Shown here: positions 25,386 through 33,202 of the stretch, one piece after another | How the letters are laid out: each line of letters begins with the position of its first letter | How positions within the stretch are numbered: the stretch's first letter is position 1 | Assembly (NCBI GenBank): GCA_003223555.1 | Contig: QHVM01000082.1 | Location: 59,008 to 123,007, forward strand | Reading direction: 5' to 3' | Source: Acidobacteriota bacterium | Lineage (GTDB): Bacteria > Acidobacteriota > Vicinamibacteria > Fen-336 | Length of the DNA stretch: 64,000 nt | Notes under the pieces: generated by a model | What the model was told of the DNA's origin: nothing | The model's input: the letters and a program-made list of their open reading frames with translations, nothing else | The model's database searches: none | Translations under genes and position numbers: made by a program

Positions 25386-25937
25386 CTACTCGCTCTTGGC
25401 GACGCCCACCACTCCACACGCCACGCGGCCGCCGGCGTTCCCGGTCGGCTGGGTCTTGAAATCGTCGGGATTGGCATGGACGATCACGCCCCGGCCCAGG
25501 ATCGACTGGGAGCCCTCGAACCGCAGCTCGTTGTCGGTGTAATCGATCGTGGCCGAGCCGTCCGCTCCCGCCTCGACGTTGCCCATGTCCCCCTCGTGGC
25601 GCTTGGCGTCTTTCGGCCCGCCGTGGGGGTTGCCCGCGGGGTTGAAGTGGCCGCCAGCGGAGGTGAAGTCGGCCGCCGAGCAGTCCCCGAACTCATGGAT
25701 GTGGAAGCCGTGGTTGCCGGGCGCGAGCCCGGTCACCTTCCCGGTGACCTTGACGCCGGCCGCCTCCTTCCTGAAATGGAGGGTGCCCTCCACCTTGCCG
25801 TCCTTGGCCGGATGCAGCACGGCCACCGCGTGCGTCACCGGCCCTCCGGCCGGCTTGGCGGCCGGCTTGGCCGGCGGGTTCTGCTCGGCCGCCCAGGCGG
25901 CGAGCCCCGTGGCGAGTACGAGCGCGATCGTCTTCAT
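25386..25937 (-). CDS. sodC: Secreted Cu/Zn superoxide dismutase
   Basis: 183 residues from ATG 25937, with AAGGAGG four bases upstream. A signal peptide (about 1-17, TIALVLATGLAAWAAE) and a Pro/Ala/Lys linker put the enzyme in the periplasm or on a membrane, where it dismutates superoxide. Metal ligands are all present: His79 and His81 in GFHIHEFGDC, bridging His97 in AGGHFNP, His105, His114 and Asp117 in the zinc loop, and His154 in VIVHANPDD. Cys86-Cys174 would form the conserved disulfide, and Arg171 guides the substrate. It follows the flippase gene but probably has its own promoter. Confidence 0.96.
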   Translation of the reverse strand: MKTIALVLATGLAAWAAEQNPPAKPAAKPAGGPVTHAVAVLHPAKDGKVEGTLHFRKEAAGVKVTGKVTGLAPGNHGFHIHEFGDCSAADFTSAGGHFNPAGNPHGGPKDAKRHEGDMGNVEAGADGSATIDYTDNELRFEGSQSILGRGVIVHANPDDFKTQPTGNAGGRVACGVVGVAKSE

Positions 25938-25973
25938 GGAGCCTCCTTGAAGAATGATTCGCGGATGGTTCCC

Positions 25974-25979
25974 ACTATA
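25974..25979 (-). promoter_or_regulatory. Candidate -10 box for the superoxide dismutase gene
   Basis: On the minus strand TATAGT lies 36 bases upstream of the sodC ATG, between the flippase stop and the ribosome-binding site. It matches five of six bases of the TATAAT consensus. No convincing -35 box is found 16-18 bases further upstream, which falls inside the flippase gene. Confidence 0.4.
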
Positions 25980-25981
25980 CC

Positions 25982-27436
25982 TCACGGCTGCGCGGTCACC
26001 GGGCCGCGCAGGAAGCCGGTCGCGACGAGCACGAGCGGGTAGGCGGCGACGAGGGCCAGCTCGAAGCCGACCCGCGGGGCGTAGGAGGAGGGAGCCAACG
26101 CCGAGAGGGCGTAGAGCGCGGCCGCCGCCGCCGAGGCCCGGAGCCAGCGGCCCGCCTCGAAGGGGATGGGGAACAGGCGCTGCGAGAGCATCCATCCGAG
26201 CGAGACCATGACGGCGTAGGAGAGCACCGTGGCCCACGCGGCGCCCATCATGCCCAGGGGCGGTATGAGCAGGAAGTTCGCGGCGACGTTGGTCGCCGCG
26301 GCCGCTCCGGTGACCACCGGATAGTAGCGGGCCTTCTTCTCGATGCCGATGCCGATCGAGGTCAGGAGGAAGACGCCGTGGAGCAGGTAGGCCAGGGCCA
26401 CCACCGGGATCACCGGCGCGGCCGCGCGGAAGGCGGGGTTCGCCGGCGTGAGCAGGGCCAGCACGTCGCCGCCCAGCACCGCCACGGCCAGGGTCACCCC
26501 GGCGAAGGCGGCGAACACGTGGGCGGCCACGTGGGCGAGGGTGGCCTTCACCGCGGGCGAGCCGAGCTGGCCGTAGACGAAGGGCGCCCAGGCCGGCTCG
26601 AACGCCGACGTGGCGAACTTCACGCCCTGGCCGAAGTTGTATCCCATCTGGTAGAGGCCGACCTCGCCCCGGGTGACGAAGAGATCGAGGATCTTGCGGT
26701 CGGCCAGGTTCTGGACCTGGAGGAGCAGCCCGTGGGGCACCTTGGGGGCCCCGAAGCGCAGCGCCTCGGCCAGCATCGCCGGCGAGAACCTGGCCGAGGC
26801 GTGGCGGGCGAGGACCGGCAGCAGGGCGAGGGAGAAGACCGTGGTGGCGCCGAGGTCGCTCCACAGGATGCCCGCGACACCCCAGCCCCGGGCCACCAGC
26901 ACCACCTTCAAGAGGATGTTCACCGTATGGCGCGCCGCGGAGTAGGTCGAGAACGCTCCGGGACGGCCCTGGATCCGCAGCAGGTTCAGGGGGACGAAGG
27001 CCAGCGTTCCCACCGCCACGTCGGCCGCCACCAGCAGGACCCAGGAGGAGGGCACGGGCGTGGCGCCGAAGAGCCACGCGGTGAGGGGGCGGGCGCCGGC
27101 CGCCACCAGTCCGAGCATCCCCGCGCCGACCCCGGCGGCGAAGAGCGCCACCGTGGCGGCCAGGGCGCGGCGCTCGGCCTCGGTCGGCAGCTCGTAGTGG
27201 ATCCTGAAGAAGCCGGCGTCGAGGCCGAGACGGAAGACGATCTTGGCGAAGGTGCCGAAGAGGATCAGCAGGGCGAGGTTGCCGTAGTCGTCCGTCTGCA
27301 GGAAGGTCGTATAGAGGGGAACGAGAAGCAGGTTGACGACGTTGGTGAAGACGTCGGCCGCGCCGTAGACCGCCGAATGGGCGGCCAGCTTGCGCAGGTT
27401 CGAGAACAGCCCCGGGGCGCTCTCGGAAGGATTCAG
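25982..27436 (-). CDS. Wzx-type polysaccharide flippase (MATE/MOP superfamily), CTG start
   Basis: 484 residues with about 12-14 hydrophobic helices. The N-terminus SNLRKLAAHSAVYGAADVFT and the following VNLLLVPLYTTFLQTDDYG are typical of Wzx/RfbX flippases that move undecaprenyl-linked oligosaccharides across the inner membrane. No ATG, GTG or TTG in this frame precedes that conserved N-terminus closely. CTG at 27436 overlaps the upstream stop as CTGA, matching neighbouring junctions, and is my chosen start. It is the export step for the nonulosonic-acid-like locus upstream. Confidence 0.85.
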   Translation of the reverse strand: MNPSESAPGLFSNLRKLAAHSAVYGAADVFTNVVNLLLVPLYTTFLQTDDYGNLALLILFGTFAKIVFRLGLDAGFFRIHYELPTEAERRALAATVALFAAGVGAGMLGLVAAGARPLTAWLFGATPVPSSWVLLVAADVAVGTLAFVPLNLLRIQGRPGAFSTYSAARHTVNILLKVVLVARGWGVAGILWSDLGATTVFSLALLPVLARHASARFSPAMLAEALRFGAPKVPHGLLLQVQNLADRKILDLFVTRGEVGLYQMGYNFGQGVKFATSAFEPAWAPFVYGQLGSPAVKATLAHVAAHVFAAFAGVTLAVAVLGGDVLALLTPANPAFRAAAPVIPVVALAYLLHGVFLLTSIGIGIEKKARYYPVVTGAAAATNVAANFLLIPPLGMMGAAWATVLSYAVMVSLGWMLSQRLFPIPFEAGRWLRASAAAAALYALSALAPSSYAPRVGFELALVAAYPLVLVATGFLRGPVTAQP

Positions 27437-28410
27437 ACTCTCGCCTTGTCCGAAGTGAAGTATTCGATCACGCGGTCCAGGATCTCGTCGAGGTGGACCT
27501 TCGGCTGCCAGCCGGTCAGCGCGCGCAGCCGGGAGACGTCGGGCACGCGGCGGGGCATGTCCTCGAAGCCCTCCTCGTAGGCCTGGTCGTAGGGGACGAG
27601 GACGATCTGGCTCTTCGAGGCCGTGCGCGCCTTCACCCGGCGGGCGAGATCGAGGATCGTCACCTCTTCCCGGTCGTTGCCCACGTTGAAGACCTGGCCC
27701 ACCGCCCGCGGCTCTTCGGCCAGCTTCACCAGCACCTCGACCACGTCCGACACGTAGGTGAAGGAGCGGCTCTGCCCCCCGTCGCCGAAGACCGTGAGGG
27801 GATGTCCGAGCAGCGCCTGCTTCACGAGGTTCGGGATCACCATGCCGTAGCGGCCGGTCTGGCGGGGGCCGACGGTGTTGAACAGCCGGAAGACGACGAC
27901 CGGGAGCTTCTTCTCCTTCCAATAGGCCAGGGCCAGGAACTCGTCGATGGCCTTGCTGCACGCATAGCTCCACCGGCCCTTGACGGTGGCGCCCATGACG
28001 AGGTCGGCGTCCTCGCGGAAGGGCACGTCGTCGCTCTTGCCGTAGACCTCCGAGGTCGAGGCCACCAGCACCTTCTTCTTCTTCTTGTTGGCCAGCTTGA
28101 GGACCATCTCGGTGCCGTGCACGTTGGTCTCGATGGTGTTGACCGGGCTCTCGACGATGAGGCGCACGCCCACCGCGGCCGCGAGGTGGAACACCACGTC
28201 GGCCCGGTCGATCAGCTCCGCGGTGACCGGCTCGTTCATGACGCTGTCCACCGCGTAGTGGAACCGCGGCGCGCCCTTCAAGTGCTCGATGTTGTCGATG
28301 GAGCCGGTGGAGAGATTGTCGAGGAGGTAGACGGTGTCCCCGCGCGCCAGGAGCGCTTCGGCCAGATGGCTTCCCAGGAAGCCCGCCCCTCCGGTGATGA
28401 GGGCCTTCAC
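27433..28410 (-). CDS. Extended SDR sugar-nucleotide epimerase/dehydratase
   Basis: 325 residues from GTG 28410 (GTGA overlap). The NAD(P)-binding motif is ITGGAGFLGSHLAEA (about 5-19). The catalytic set is complete, with STSEVYG (Ser/Thr at about 118-120) and Tyr149/Lys153 in YACSK. FRLFNTVGPRQ and YVSDVVEVLVKL are typical of UDP-glucose 4-epimerase/dTDP-glucose dehydratase-like extended SDRs. It acts on an NDP-sugar in the cytoplasm. Which one is not evident, but its position between PseFG and the flippase suggests a precursor for the same glycan. Confidence 0.88.
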   Translation of the reverse strand: MKALITGGAGFLGSHLAEALLARGDTVYLLDNLSTGSIDNIEHLKGAPRFHYAVDSVMNEPVTAELIDRADVVFHLAAAVGVRLIVESPVNTIETNVHGTEMVLKLANKKKKKVLVASTSEVYGKSDDVPFREDADLVMGATVKGRWSYACSKAIDEFLALAYWKEKKLPVVVFRLFNTVGPRQTGRYGMVIPNLVKQALLGHPLTVFGDGGQSRSFTYVSDVVEVLVKLAEEPRAVGQVFNVGNDREEVTILDLARRVKARTASKSQIVLVPYDQAYEEGFEDMPRRVPDVSRLRALTGWQPKVHLDEILDRVIEYFTSDKARV

Positions 28411-30122
28411 CGCGACGCGCCCCGGCCCTGGGGAACGTCCCGCCGGCGCTTGCGGCGCTCGAGAACCGCCTCCGCCGCGCGGCTCGCCCCCAGGCCGTCC
28501 ACGAGCGTCCGTCCCCGCCGGCTCATCTCCCGCCGGCGGGCCGGCTCGGCGAGGAGGCGCTGCACCGCGGAAGCGATCTCGTCCTCGTCCACCTCGGTGC
28601 CCAGGCCGAGGTACTCGACGGTGCCGTGCCGGGCGAACTCACGCATGCGCCTCTCTTCCCGGGCGTTCTGGGCGAGCACGATGCCCGGCGTGCCCAGGGC
28701 GGCGATCTCGTAGACCGACATCCCCCCCGAGCCCACCACGACGTCCGCCTCCAGCATCAGCTCCGAGATGTGGCCGCCCGCCTCGTTGATGAGCTTCACC
28801 GGCCGCGGGAGGCCCGACACCAGCGCCTCGAACTGCGTGCGGGAGGAGAACGCGGGGCCGGCCACCGCCAGCACCTCGATCGGGCCGGACAGGCGCTGGA
28901 GGGCCCGGGCGGCCTTGAGCGTGAGGCCCTGGGGGTCGCTGCCCCCGAAGCTCAGAAGGACCAGGCGCGGCTCGTCCCGTATCTCCTTCGCCCGGCCCCG
29001 GAACTGCTCGCGCAGGATGGCGTAGGCCGGACCGCCGTAGAAGCCTTCCGGCGTCTCCCGTTCCTGGTGCATGACCGAGACGATGACCTGCGCGTAGTGC
29101 TCGGTCGTCTCCAGGTCGTCGAGGGTGTCCACGAGGTTGACCGTGGTCGTGCCCAGGTGGCTGAGCGCCCGCAGGTAGCCGGAGTCGAGGGCGGGCAGGT
29201 CGTTGATGAGGATGGCGGGGGAGAAGTCACGGATGTGCTCGAGGGCCGTCTCCAGCTTGCCGTCCCCCATGACCCGCACCGGATAGCCGTGGCGGGAGAC
29301 GGTGACCAGTCCCTCGGCGTGATCGGCGCTCATCAGGAAGGCGACGTCGGCCCGGGAGAGCGTCCGCAGCGCCCCCGCGATGGCGAGCGACCGGTAGACG
29401 TGGCCCATGCCGAGGGCCGTCCCCCCGTCGACGCGGAAGAGCACCCGCGGCTGGCGCAGCAGGCGCTCGGCCATCCAGAAGTCCTCGAGGTCGTAGACCG
29501 TGAAGCCGGCCCGCTTGTCGAGGACCAGGTACCCGATCTTGTCCCCGAAGCGGGTGGGAAGGTCGAGGACCCTCCGCCACATGACCACGACCGCCCCGTT
29601 CTCCTTGTAGACCGGCTCCTGCTCCTCGCGGCGTCCCTCCCGGGCGAAGAGCGGGACGAGGGCGCCGTCGCTGCGGGAGCGCCAGTTGAGCGTGCGGTCC
29701 TCGGTCACCGAGAAGACGGTCTCGTAGCCTCCGGCGACGAGCCTCTCCACGGCCTCCTCGATCGCGAACGCCTCCCGGAAGGGGGTCGTGGCCTGGAGCA
29801 CGACCACGATGTCGGGATGGTCGCCGTCCTTCTCGAGCTGCTGCACGGCGTGGACGATGACCGGCTTCAGGCTCGGGATGTCGGCCGCGAGGTCGCTCGG
29901 GCGCAGGAAGGGGACGTCGGCCCCGTGGGCCCGGGCCACCTCGGCGACGCGCGGATCGTCGGTCGACACGACGATCCGGTCCAGGGTCGGCGCGCCCTGG
30001 GCCGCCTCCAGCGTGTGGGCGAGGAGCGGCCGGTCGCCGAGACGCTTGATGTTGAGGTAGGGAACCGTGTCGGACCCTCCCCGCGCCGGCACCACGCACA
30101 CCACCCGCAGCCCATTCTTCAT
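28407..30122 (-). CDS. Bifunctional PseF-PseG fusion: CMP-nonulosonate cytidylyltransferase + UDP-sugar hydrolase
   Basis: 571 residues. Residues 5-225 form a NeuA/PseF-type cytidylyltransferase (VVPARGGSDTVPYLNIKRLG nucleotide loop, VVVLQATTPFREA). Residues 226-555 are PseG-like: FRVDGGTALGMGHVYRSL contains the GMGH loop with the likely catalytic His241, then SFGGSDPQGLT and GSGGMSVYEIAALGTPGIVL. In the pseudaminic/legionaminic pathways PseG removes UDP before the NeuB condensation and PseF adds CMP after it, so the fusion joins two non-consecutive steps. In Bacillus, SpsF and SpsG are the separate counterparts. Start ATG 30122. A palindrome-rich 97-base gap separates it from the NeuB gene. 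Confidence 0.9.
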   Translation of the reverse strand: MKNGLRVVCVVPARGGSDTVPYLNIKRLGDRPLLAHTLEAAQGAPTLDRIVVSTDDPRVAEVARAHGADVPFLRPSDLAADIPSLKPVIVHAVQQLEKDGDHPDIVVVLQATTPFREAFAIEEAVERLVAGGYETVFSVTEDRTLNWRSRSDGALVPLFAREGRREEQEPVYKENGAVVVMWRRVLDLPTRFGDKIGYLVLDKRAGFTVYDLEDFWMAERLLRQPRVLFRVDGGTALGMGHVYRSLAIAGALRTLSRADVAFLMSADHAEGLVTVSRHGYPVRVMGDGKLETALEHIRDFSPAILINDLPALDSGYLRALSHLGTTTVNLVDTLDDLETTEHYAQVIVSVMHQERETPEGFYGGPAYAILREQFRGRAKEIRDEPRLVLLSFGGSDPQGLTLKAARALQRLSGPIEVLAVAGPAFSSRTQFEALVSGLPRPVKLINEAGGHISELMLEADVVVGSGGMSVYEIAALGTPGIVLAQNAREERRMREFARHGTVEYLGLGTEVDEDEIASAVQRLLAEPARRREMSRRGRTLVDGLGASRAAEAVLERRKRRRDVPQGRGASR

Positions 30123-30133
30123 CCTCTTTGAGC

Positions 30134-30202
30134 AAAGGGGTGCTGCGGCGCACCCCCTTGAACCCCCGCTCGCTTCGCGGGAATGAATCCCGCTTCGCTC
30201 GC
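30134..30202. repeat. Palindromic element (REP-like) between NeuB and PseFG genes
   Basis: Two hairpins side by side. The first pairs AAAGGGGTGC with GCACCCCCTT around a 6-base loop (30134-30160). The second pairs CGCTTCGCGGGA-type arms around ATGAA (about 30165-30202). The following CTTGAACCCC resembles the sequence after the palindrome at 55294-55313, suggesting a dispersed element. It could also act as an attenuating or stabilising structure in the operon mRNA. Confidence 0.6.
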
Positions 30203-30219
30203 AGCTTTGCCCTGTTGCC

Positions 30220-31237
30220 TCATACCATTTCCCAGGTGATCGTGGTGTCTTCCGGGATGTCCACGCGGGCGATGCGGCCCACGACGAGGTCGAGGTGGCG
30301 GGGGCTGATGCCGGTGCCCGGCCGCTTGTAGGTCAGCATCTCGCGGGTGATCGTGGCGCCGCAGGGGATCGCGCGCTCCGCGGTGACGCTGCGGCGGGCG
30401 AGCCGGTGGGCCTCCTCCTCGAGCGGCTCCACTCCCTTGGTGGACTTGCCGAGCGCCTTCTCCACCGTGCGGATGCCTTCCACCATCGCCTTCATGTCCG
30501 CCGGATCCACCGAGAGATGGTGGTCGGGTGAGCCGGGCAGCTTCTTGTCGACGGTGTAATGCTTCTCGACGATGCACGCCCCGAGGGCGACCGCCGCCTG
30601 GGGCACGCTGATGCCGAGCGAGTGGTCGGAGAGGCCCACCGGGACCTCGGGGAACGCCCGCATCAGGTGCTCCATCATCCGCAGGTTGATCCCCTCCGGC
30701 GGGCAGGGGTACTTGAGCGTGCAGTGGAGGATGGCGACCCGCTCGTTGCCGGCCCTCCGGCACACCTCGAGCGCCTCCTCCACCTCGGCCAGGTTCGAGG
30801 TGCCGGTGGAGAGGATCATGGGCCGGCCGACCCGGGCCGCCCGGTCGATGAGGCCGTGGCAGGTGAGGTCCGCGGAGGCGATCTTGAAGGCGGGCACGTC
30901 GAGGGAAGCCAGGAAATCCACCGCCTCGTCGTCGAACGGGGTGGAGAACGCGGTGAGGCCCACGTGCCGCGCATGGCCGAGCAGGGACTTGAAGTCACCG
31001 GGGGAGAGCTTGTCGAGCCGGTCGAAGGTGTCCCACTGCGTCCCCCGCGGATCGGCGGGCTCGACCCAGTAGCGGGGCGCGACGCGGGTCGAGATCCGGG
31101 AGGCGGTGTAGCTCTGGAACTTGATCGCATCCGCCCCCGCCGCCCCCGCCGTCTCGATGAGCCGGTAGCCGAGCTGGACGTCGCAGTTGTGGGCCCTTGC
31201 CCACCACCCGCCCGTTGATCGCGAACTCCGACTTCAC
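30220..31237 (-). pseudogene. NeuB-family nonulosonate synthase (SpsE/PseI-like), disrupted near the N-terminus
   Basis: A PEP-dependent synthase that would condense a six-carbon amino sugar with phosphoenolpyruvate. The GTG 31237 start gives KSEFAINGRVVGKGP, the usual opening of this family, but the frame is then lost. The rest resumes in another frame at about 31194 with HNCDVQLGYRLIETAGAAGA, then KFQSYTAS, AFKIASADL, ILSTGTSNL, VGLSDHSLGI and VEKHYTVDK. A C-terminal SAF domain (about the last 60 residues) ends TTITWEMV. The missing piece, about ten residues, normally carries the conserved 'xxIAExGxN' strand. Everything downstream of the lesion is intact, so it may be an assembly error. Confidence 0.82.
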
Positions 31238-31255
31238 GGCCGGGACCCAACGGAC

Positions 31256-31374
31256 TCAACGCAGAGGCCGCAGAGAAAAACGGAGAGGTCGCGGAGGATG
31301 TTGGGATCGCCGCGGTCCGTTTCCATCCTTTCTCTGCGTCCTCTCCGTTCGTTCTCCGCACCCTCTGCGTTGAA
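31256..31374. repeat. ACGCAGAGG-type dispersed inverted repeat, copy 2
   Basis: Begins TCAACGCAGAGGCCGCAGAG and ends CCCTCTGCGTTGAA, with outer arms inverted with respect to each other. Inside are further CGGAGAGG, CTCTGCGTCCTCTCCG and GTTCTCCGCACCC units. It occupies the gap between the SpsF-like gene and the disrupted NeuB gene, interrupting an otherwise tightly packed operon. Same family as 25233-25363 and 55075-55120. Confidence 0.85.
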
Positions 31375-31382
31375 GAGCAACG

Positions 31383-32174
31383 TCAGCCTCGCCGGCCGAC
31401 GATGCCGGCGTCGAGCGCGACCGAGCGCAGGTTGGCCGGCTTGTGGCTCAGGTGCGCGTTCATGCGGGCCAGGCCCGGCTCGCGGTCGAGGAGCGCGATC
31501 GCGTCCCCCGCCGACACCAGCCGGCCCGGGGCGGCCAGCCGGGCGAAGATCTCCCGCACGAGGGCCACGTCCTCCGCCTCGTCCACGGTGAGCCGGTACT
31601 CCGGCCGGTAGAGCCCCTCGGGCAGCGTCCCCGTCACGACATGGAACTCTTCCGGGTGCTCCTTGACATACAGCGTGACCAGCTCCGAACGGTGCCGGGC
31701 TTCACCCCTTTCCCACGAGCGCTCGAGCGCGGAGAGGGAGACGACCTCGCTCAGGATGCCCATGAGGAGCGCGTCGCCGGGGACGTAGGTGTAGTCGGCC
31801 CGCTCGCGCCGGTGGAGGGCCACCAGGTGCTCCAGCGTCTCCACGTCCGTCAGGGGATTGTCGCCGGTCACCCGCACCACGTGTTCGGCCCCGACCGAGC
31901 GCGCGCACTCCACGTGTCGCCGCAGCACGTCCTCCTCGTCGCCCCGGAAGACGGCAAAGCCGTTCTCCTCCGCCAGCAGCGCCAACGCGTCGTTCTCGGG
32001 GCTCGTCGAGGTCGCGAGCACCACGCCGTCGATGCCGCGCGCGGCCGCCATGCGCTCGAGGAGCACGGCGAGCAGCGGCCGGCCGGCCAGCGGCACGAGG
32101 GCCTTGCCCGGATACCGGGAGGAAGCCATCCGGGCGCTGACGACCACGAACACGCGGGCCGGGACGACGCTCAT
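31383..32174 (-). CDS. SpsF-like cytidylyltransferase family protein
   Basis: 263 residues from ATG 32174 (ATGA overlap with NeuB). The nucleotidyltransferase core is visible: FVVVSARMASSRYPGKALVP (signature loop with Lys), LATSTSPENDAL and VRVTGDNPLTDVETL (Asp metal site). It resembles the SpsF/KdsB-type 'glycosyltransferase family' proteins that activate acid sugars with CMP. Together with the PseF half of the fusion downstream there are two cytidylyltransferase domains in one locus, which could serve two different acid sugars. Substrate not determinable. Confidence 0.83.
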   Translation of the reverse strand: MSVVPARVFVVVSARMASSRYPGKALVPLAGRPLLAVLLERMAAARGIDGVVLATSTSPENDALALLAEENGFAVFRGDEEDVLRRHVECARSVGAEHVVRVTGDNPLTDVETLEHLVALHRRERADYTYVPGDALLMGILSEVVSLSALERSWERGEARHRSELVTLYVKEHPEEFHVVTGTLPEGLYRPEYRLTVDEAEDVALVREIFARLAAPGRLVSAGDAIALLDREPGLARMNAHLSHKPANLRSVALDAGIVGRRG

Positions 32175-33202
32175 TCCAGCATGTCCTCGCGTATGGTCTC
32201 GTCGGCCTGGATGGGCCGCGTGGCCCGCCGGCCGATCACGCGGTCGGCCTGCCGGGGGGGGAAGCCGGGATCGAAGCGGGCGTCGGTGCGCTTGTAGGCC
32301 AGCATCTCCCGGGTGAGGACGTCGCCCCTCTTGATGAGCGTGCCGGCCACGATGGAGCGGGCCATCGTCCGGTGATAGCGCCGGGCGCCCTCGCTCTCGG
32401 AGGCGGGTGAGTCCCCCGCCGCCCGCTCCGCCTGCCGCAACAGCTCCACCATGCGGTAGAAGTCTTCCGGGTTGAGAGACGACTGGTAGTCGTAGCCCTT
32501 CTTGCTGCGGTCGAGCGTGAAGTGCTTCTCGACCAGGTTGGCGCCCCAGGCTACCGCCAGGGCGGGTGCGACGAGGGCGAAGCCGCTGCCGCCGTCGGTG
32601 TGGTCGAGGAAGCCCACCGGGAGCCGGTAGCGCTCCTTCCACGCGGCCAGCTCACGGAAGCGGATCTCCTCCACGGGGGTGGGGAAGGTCTGGAACCCAT
32701 GGAGCAGGATGACCGGGGCGCTGCCCACGAGGTCGAGCGCCTGCCTGACCGCGTCATCGGGCACGCCTCCGGTGGCGAAGAGCACCGGCTTGCCGGTCTC
32801 GGCCACCTGCCGGATCAGCTCCGGGTTCTCCATGTCGGTGGAGTGCACCTTGAAGGCGTCGGCTCCCTCCTCCGCGGCCAGCTCGAGCGAGTCGTGGTCG
32901 AAGGCCTCCACGAGCAGGGCGAGGCCGGAGGCCCGGGCCGCCCGCAGGAGCTTCCGCCACTCCTTCACCCCCAGCTCGATCTCGTCGAAGTCCTTTCGCC
33001 CGGGATGGCGGCGGACGACCAGCTGCTCGGAGCGGAAGAGCTGGAACTTGATCCCATCCGCCCCCATCTTGAACGCGGCCTCCAGCATCCGGAGGGCGGT
33101 CTCGGACGATCCTCCGTGGGCGGAGGCGACCTCGGCCAGCACGAAGCAGGGCGCTCCGTCGCCGACCTGGCGGCTGCCCAGGCTCACGGTGGTGGGGTTC
33201 AT
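32171..33202 (-). CDS. NeuB-family nonulosonate synthase with SAF domain, second copy
   Basis: 343 residues from ATG 33202 (ATGA overlap). It opens with the NeuB strand FVLAEVASAHGGSSETALRM (Glu and His of the PEP/metal site), then GADGIKFQLFRSEQL, AFKVHSTDMENPELI, VLFATGGVPDDAV, LHGFQTFPTP, VGFLDHTDGG and NLVEKHFTLDRSKKG. The C-terminal 60 residues form an antifreeze-like SAF domain (RSIVAGTLIKRGDVLTREML). Several signature positions differ from the copy at 30220-31237 (HGFQTFP here, HCTLKYP there), suggesting different substrates. This copy is intact. Confidence 0.9.
   Translation of the reverse strand: MNPTTVSLGSRQVGDGAPCFVLAEVASAHGGSSETALRMLEAAFKMGADGIKFQLFRSEQLVVRRHPGRKDFDEIELGVKEWRKLLRAARASGLALLVEAFDHDSLELAAEEGADAFKVHSTDMENPELIRQVAETGKPVLFATGGVPDDAVRQALDLVGSAPVILLHGFQTFPTPVEEIRFRELAAWKERYRLPVGFLDHTDGGSGFALVAPALAVAWGANLVEKHFTLDRSKKGYDYQSSLNPEDFYRMVELLRQAERAAGDSPASESEGARRYHRTMARSIVAGTLIKRGDVLTREMLAYKRTDARFDPGFPPRQADRVIGRRATRPIQADETIREDMLE

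Noticed and set aside
28626..30131. Open frame of 501 codons on the plus strand
   Set aside because: Mirror of PseFG; no motif, with Asp/Glu/His bias typical of antisense frames.
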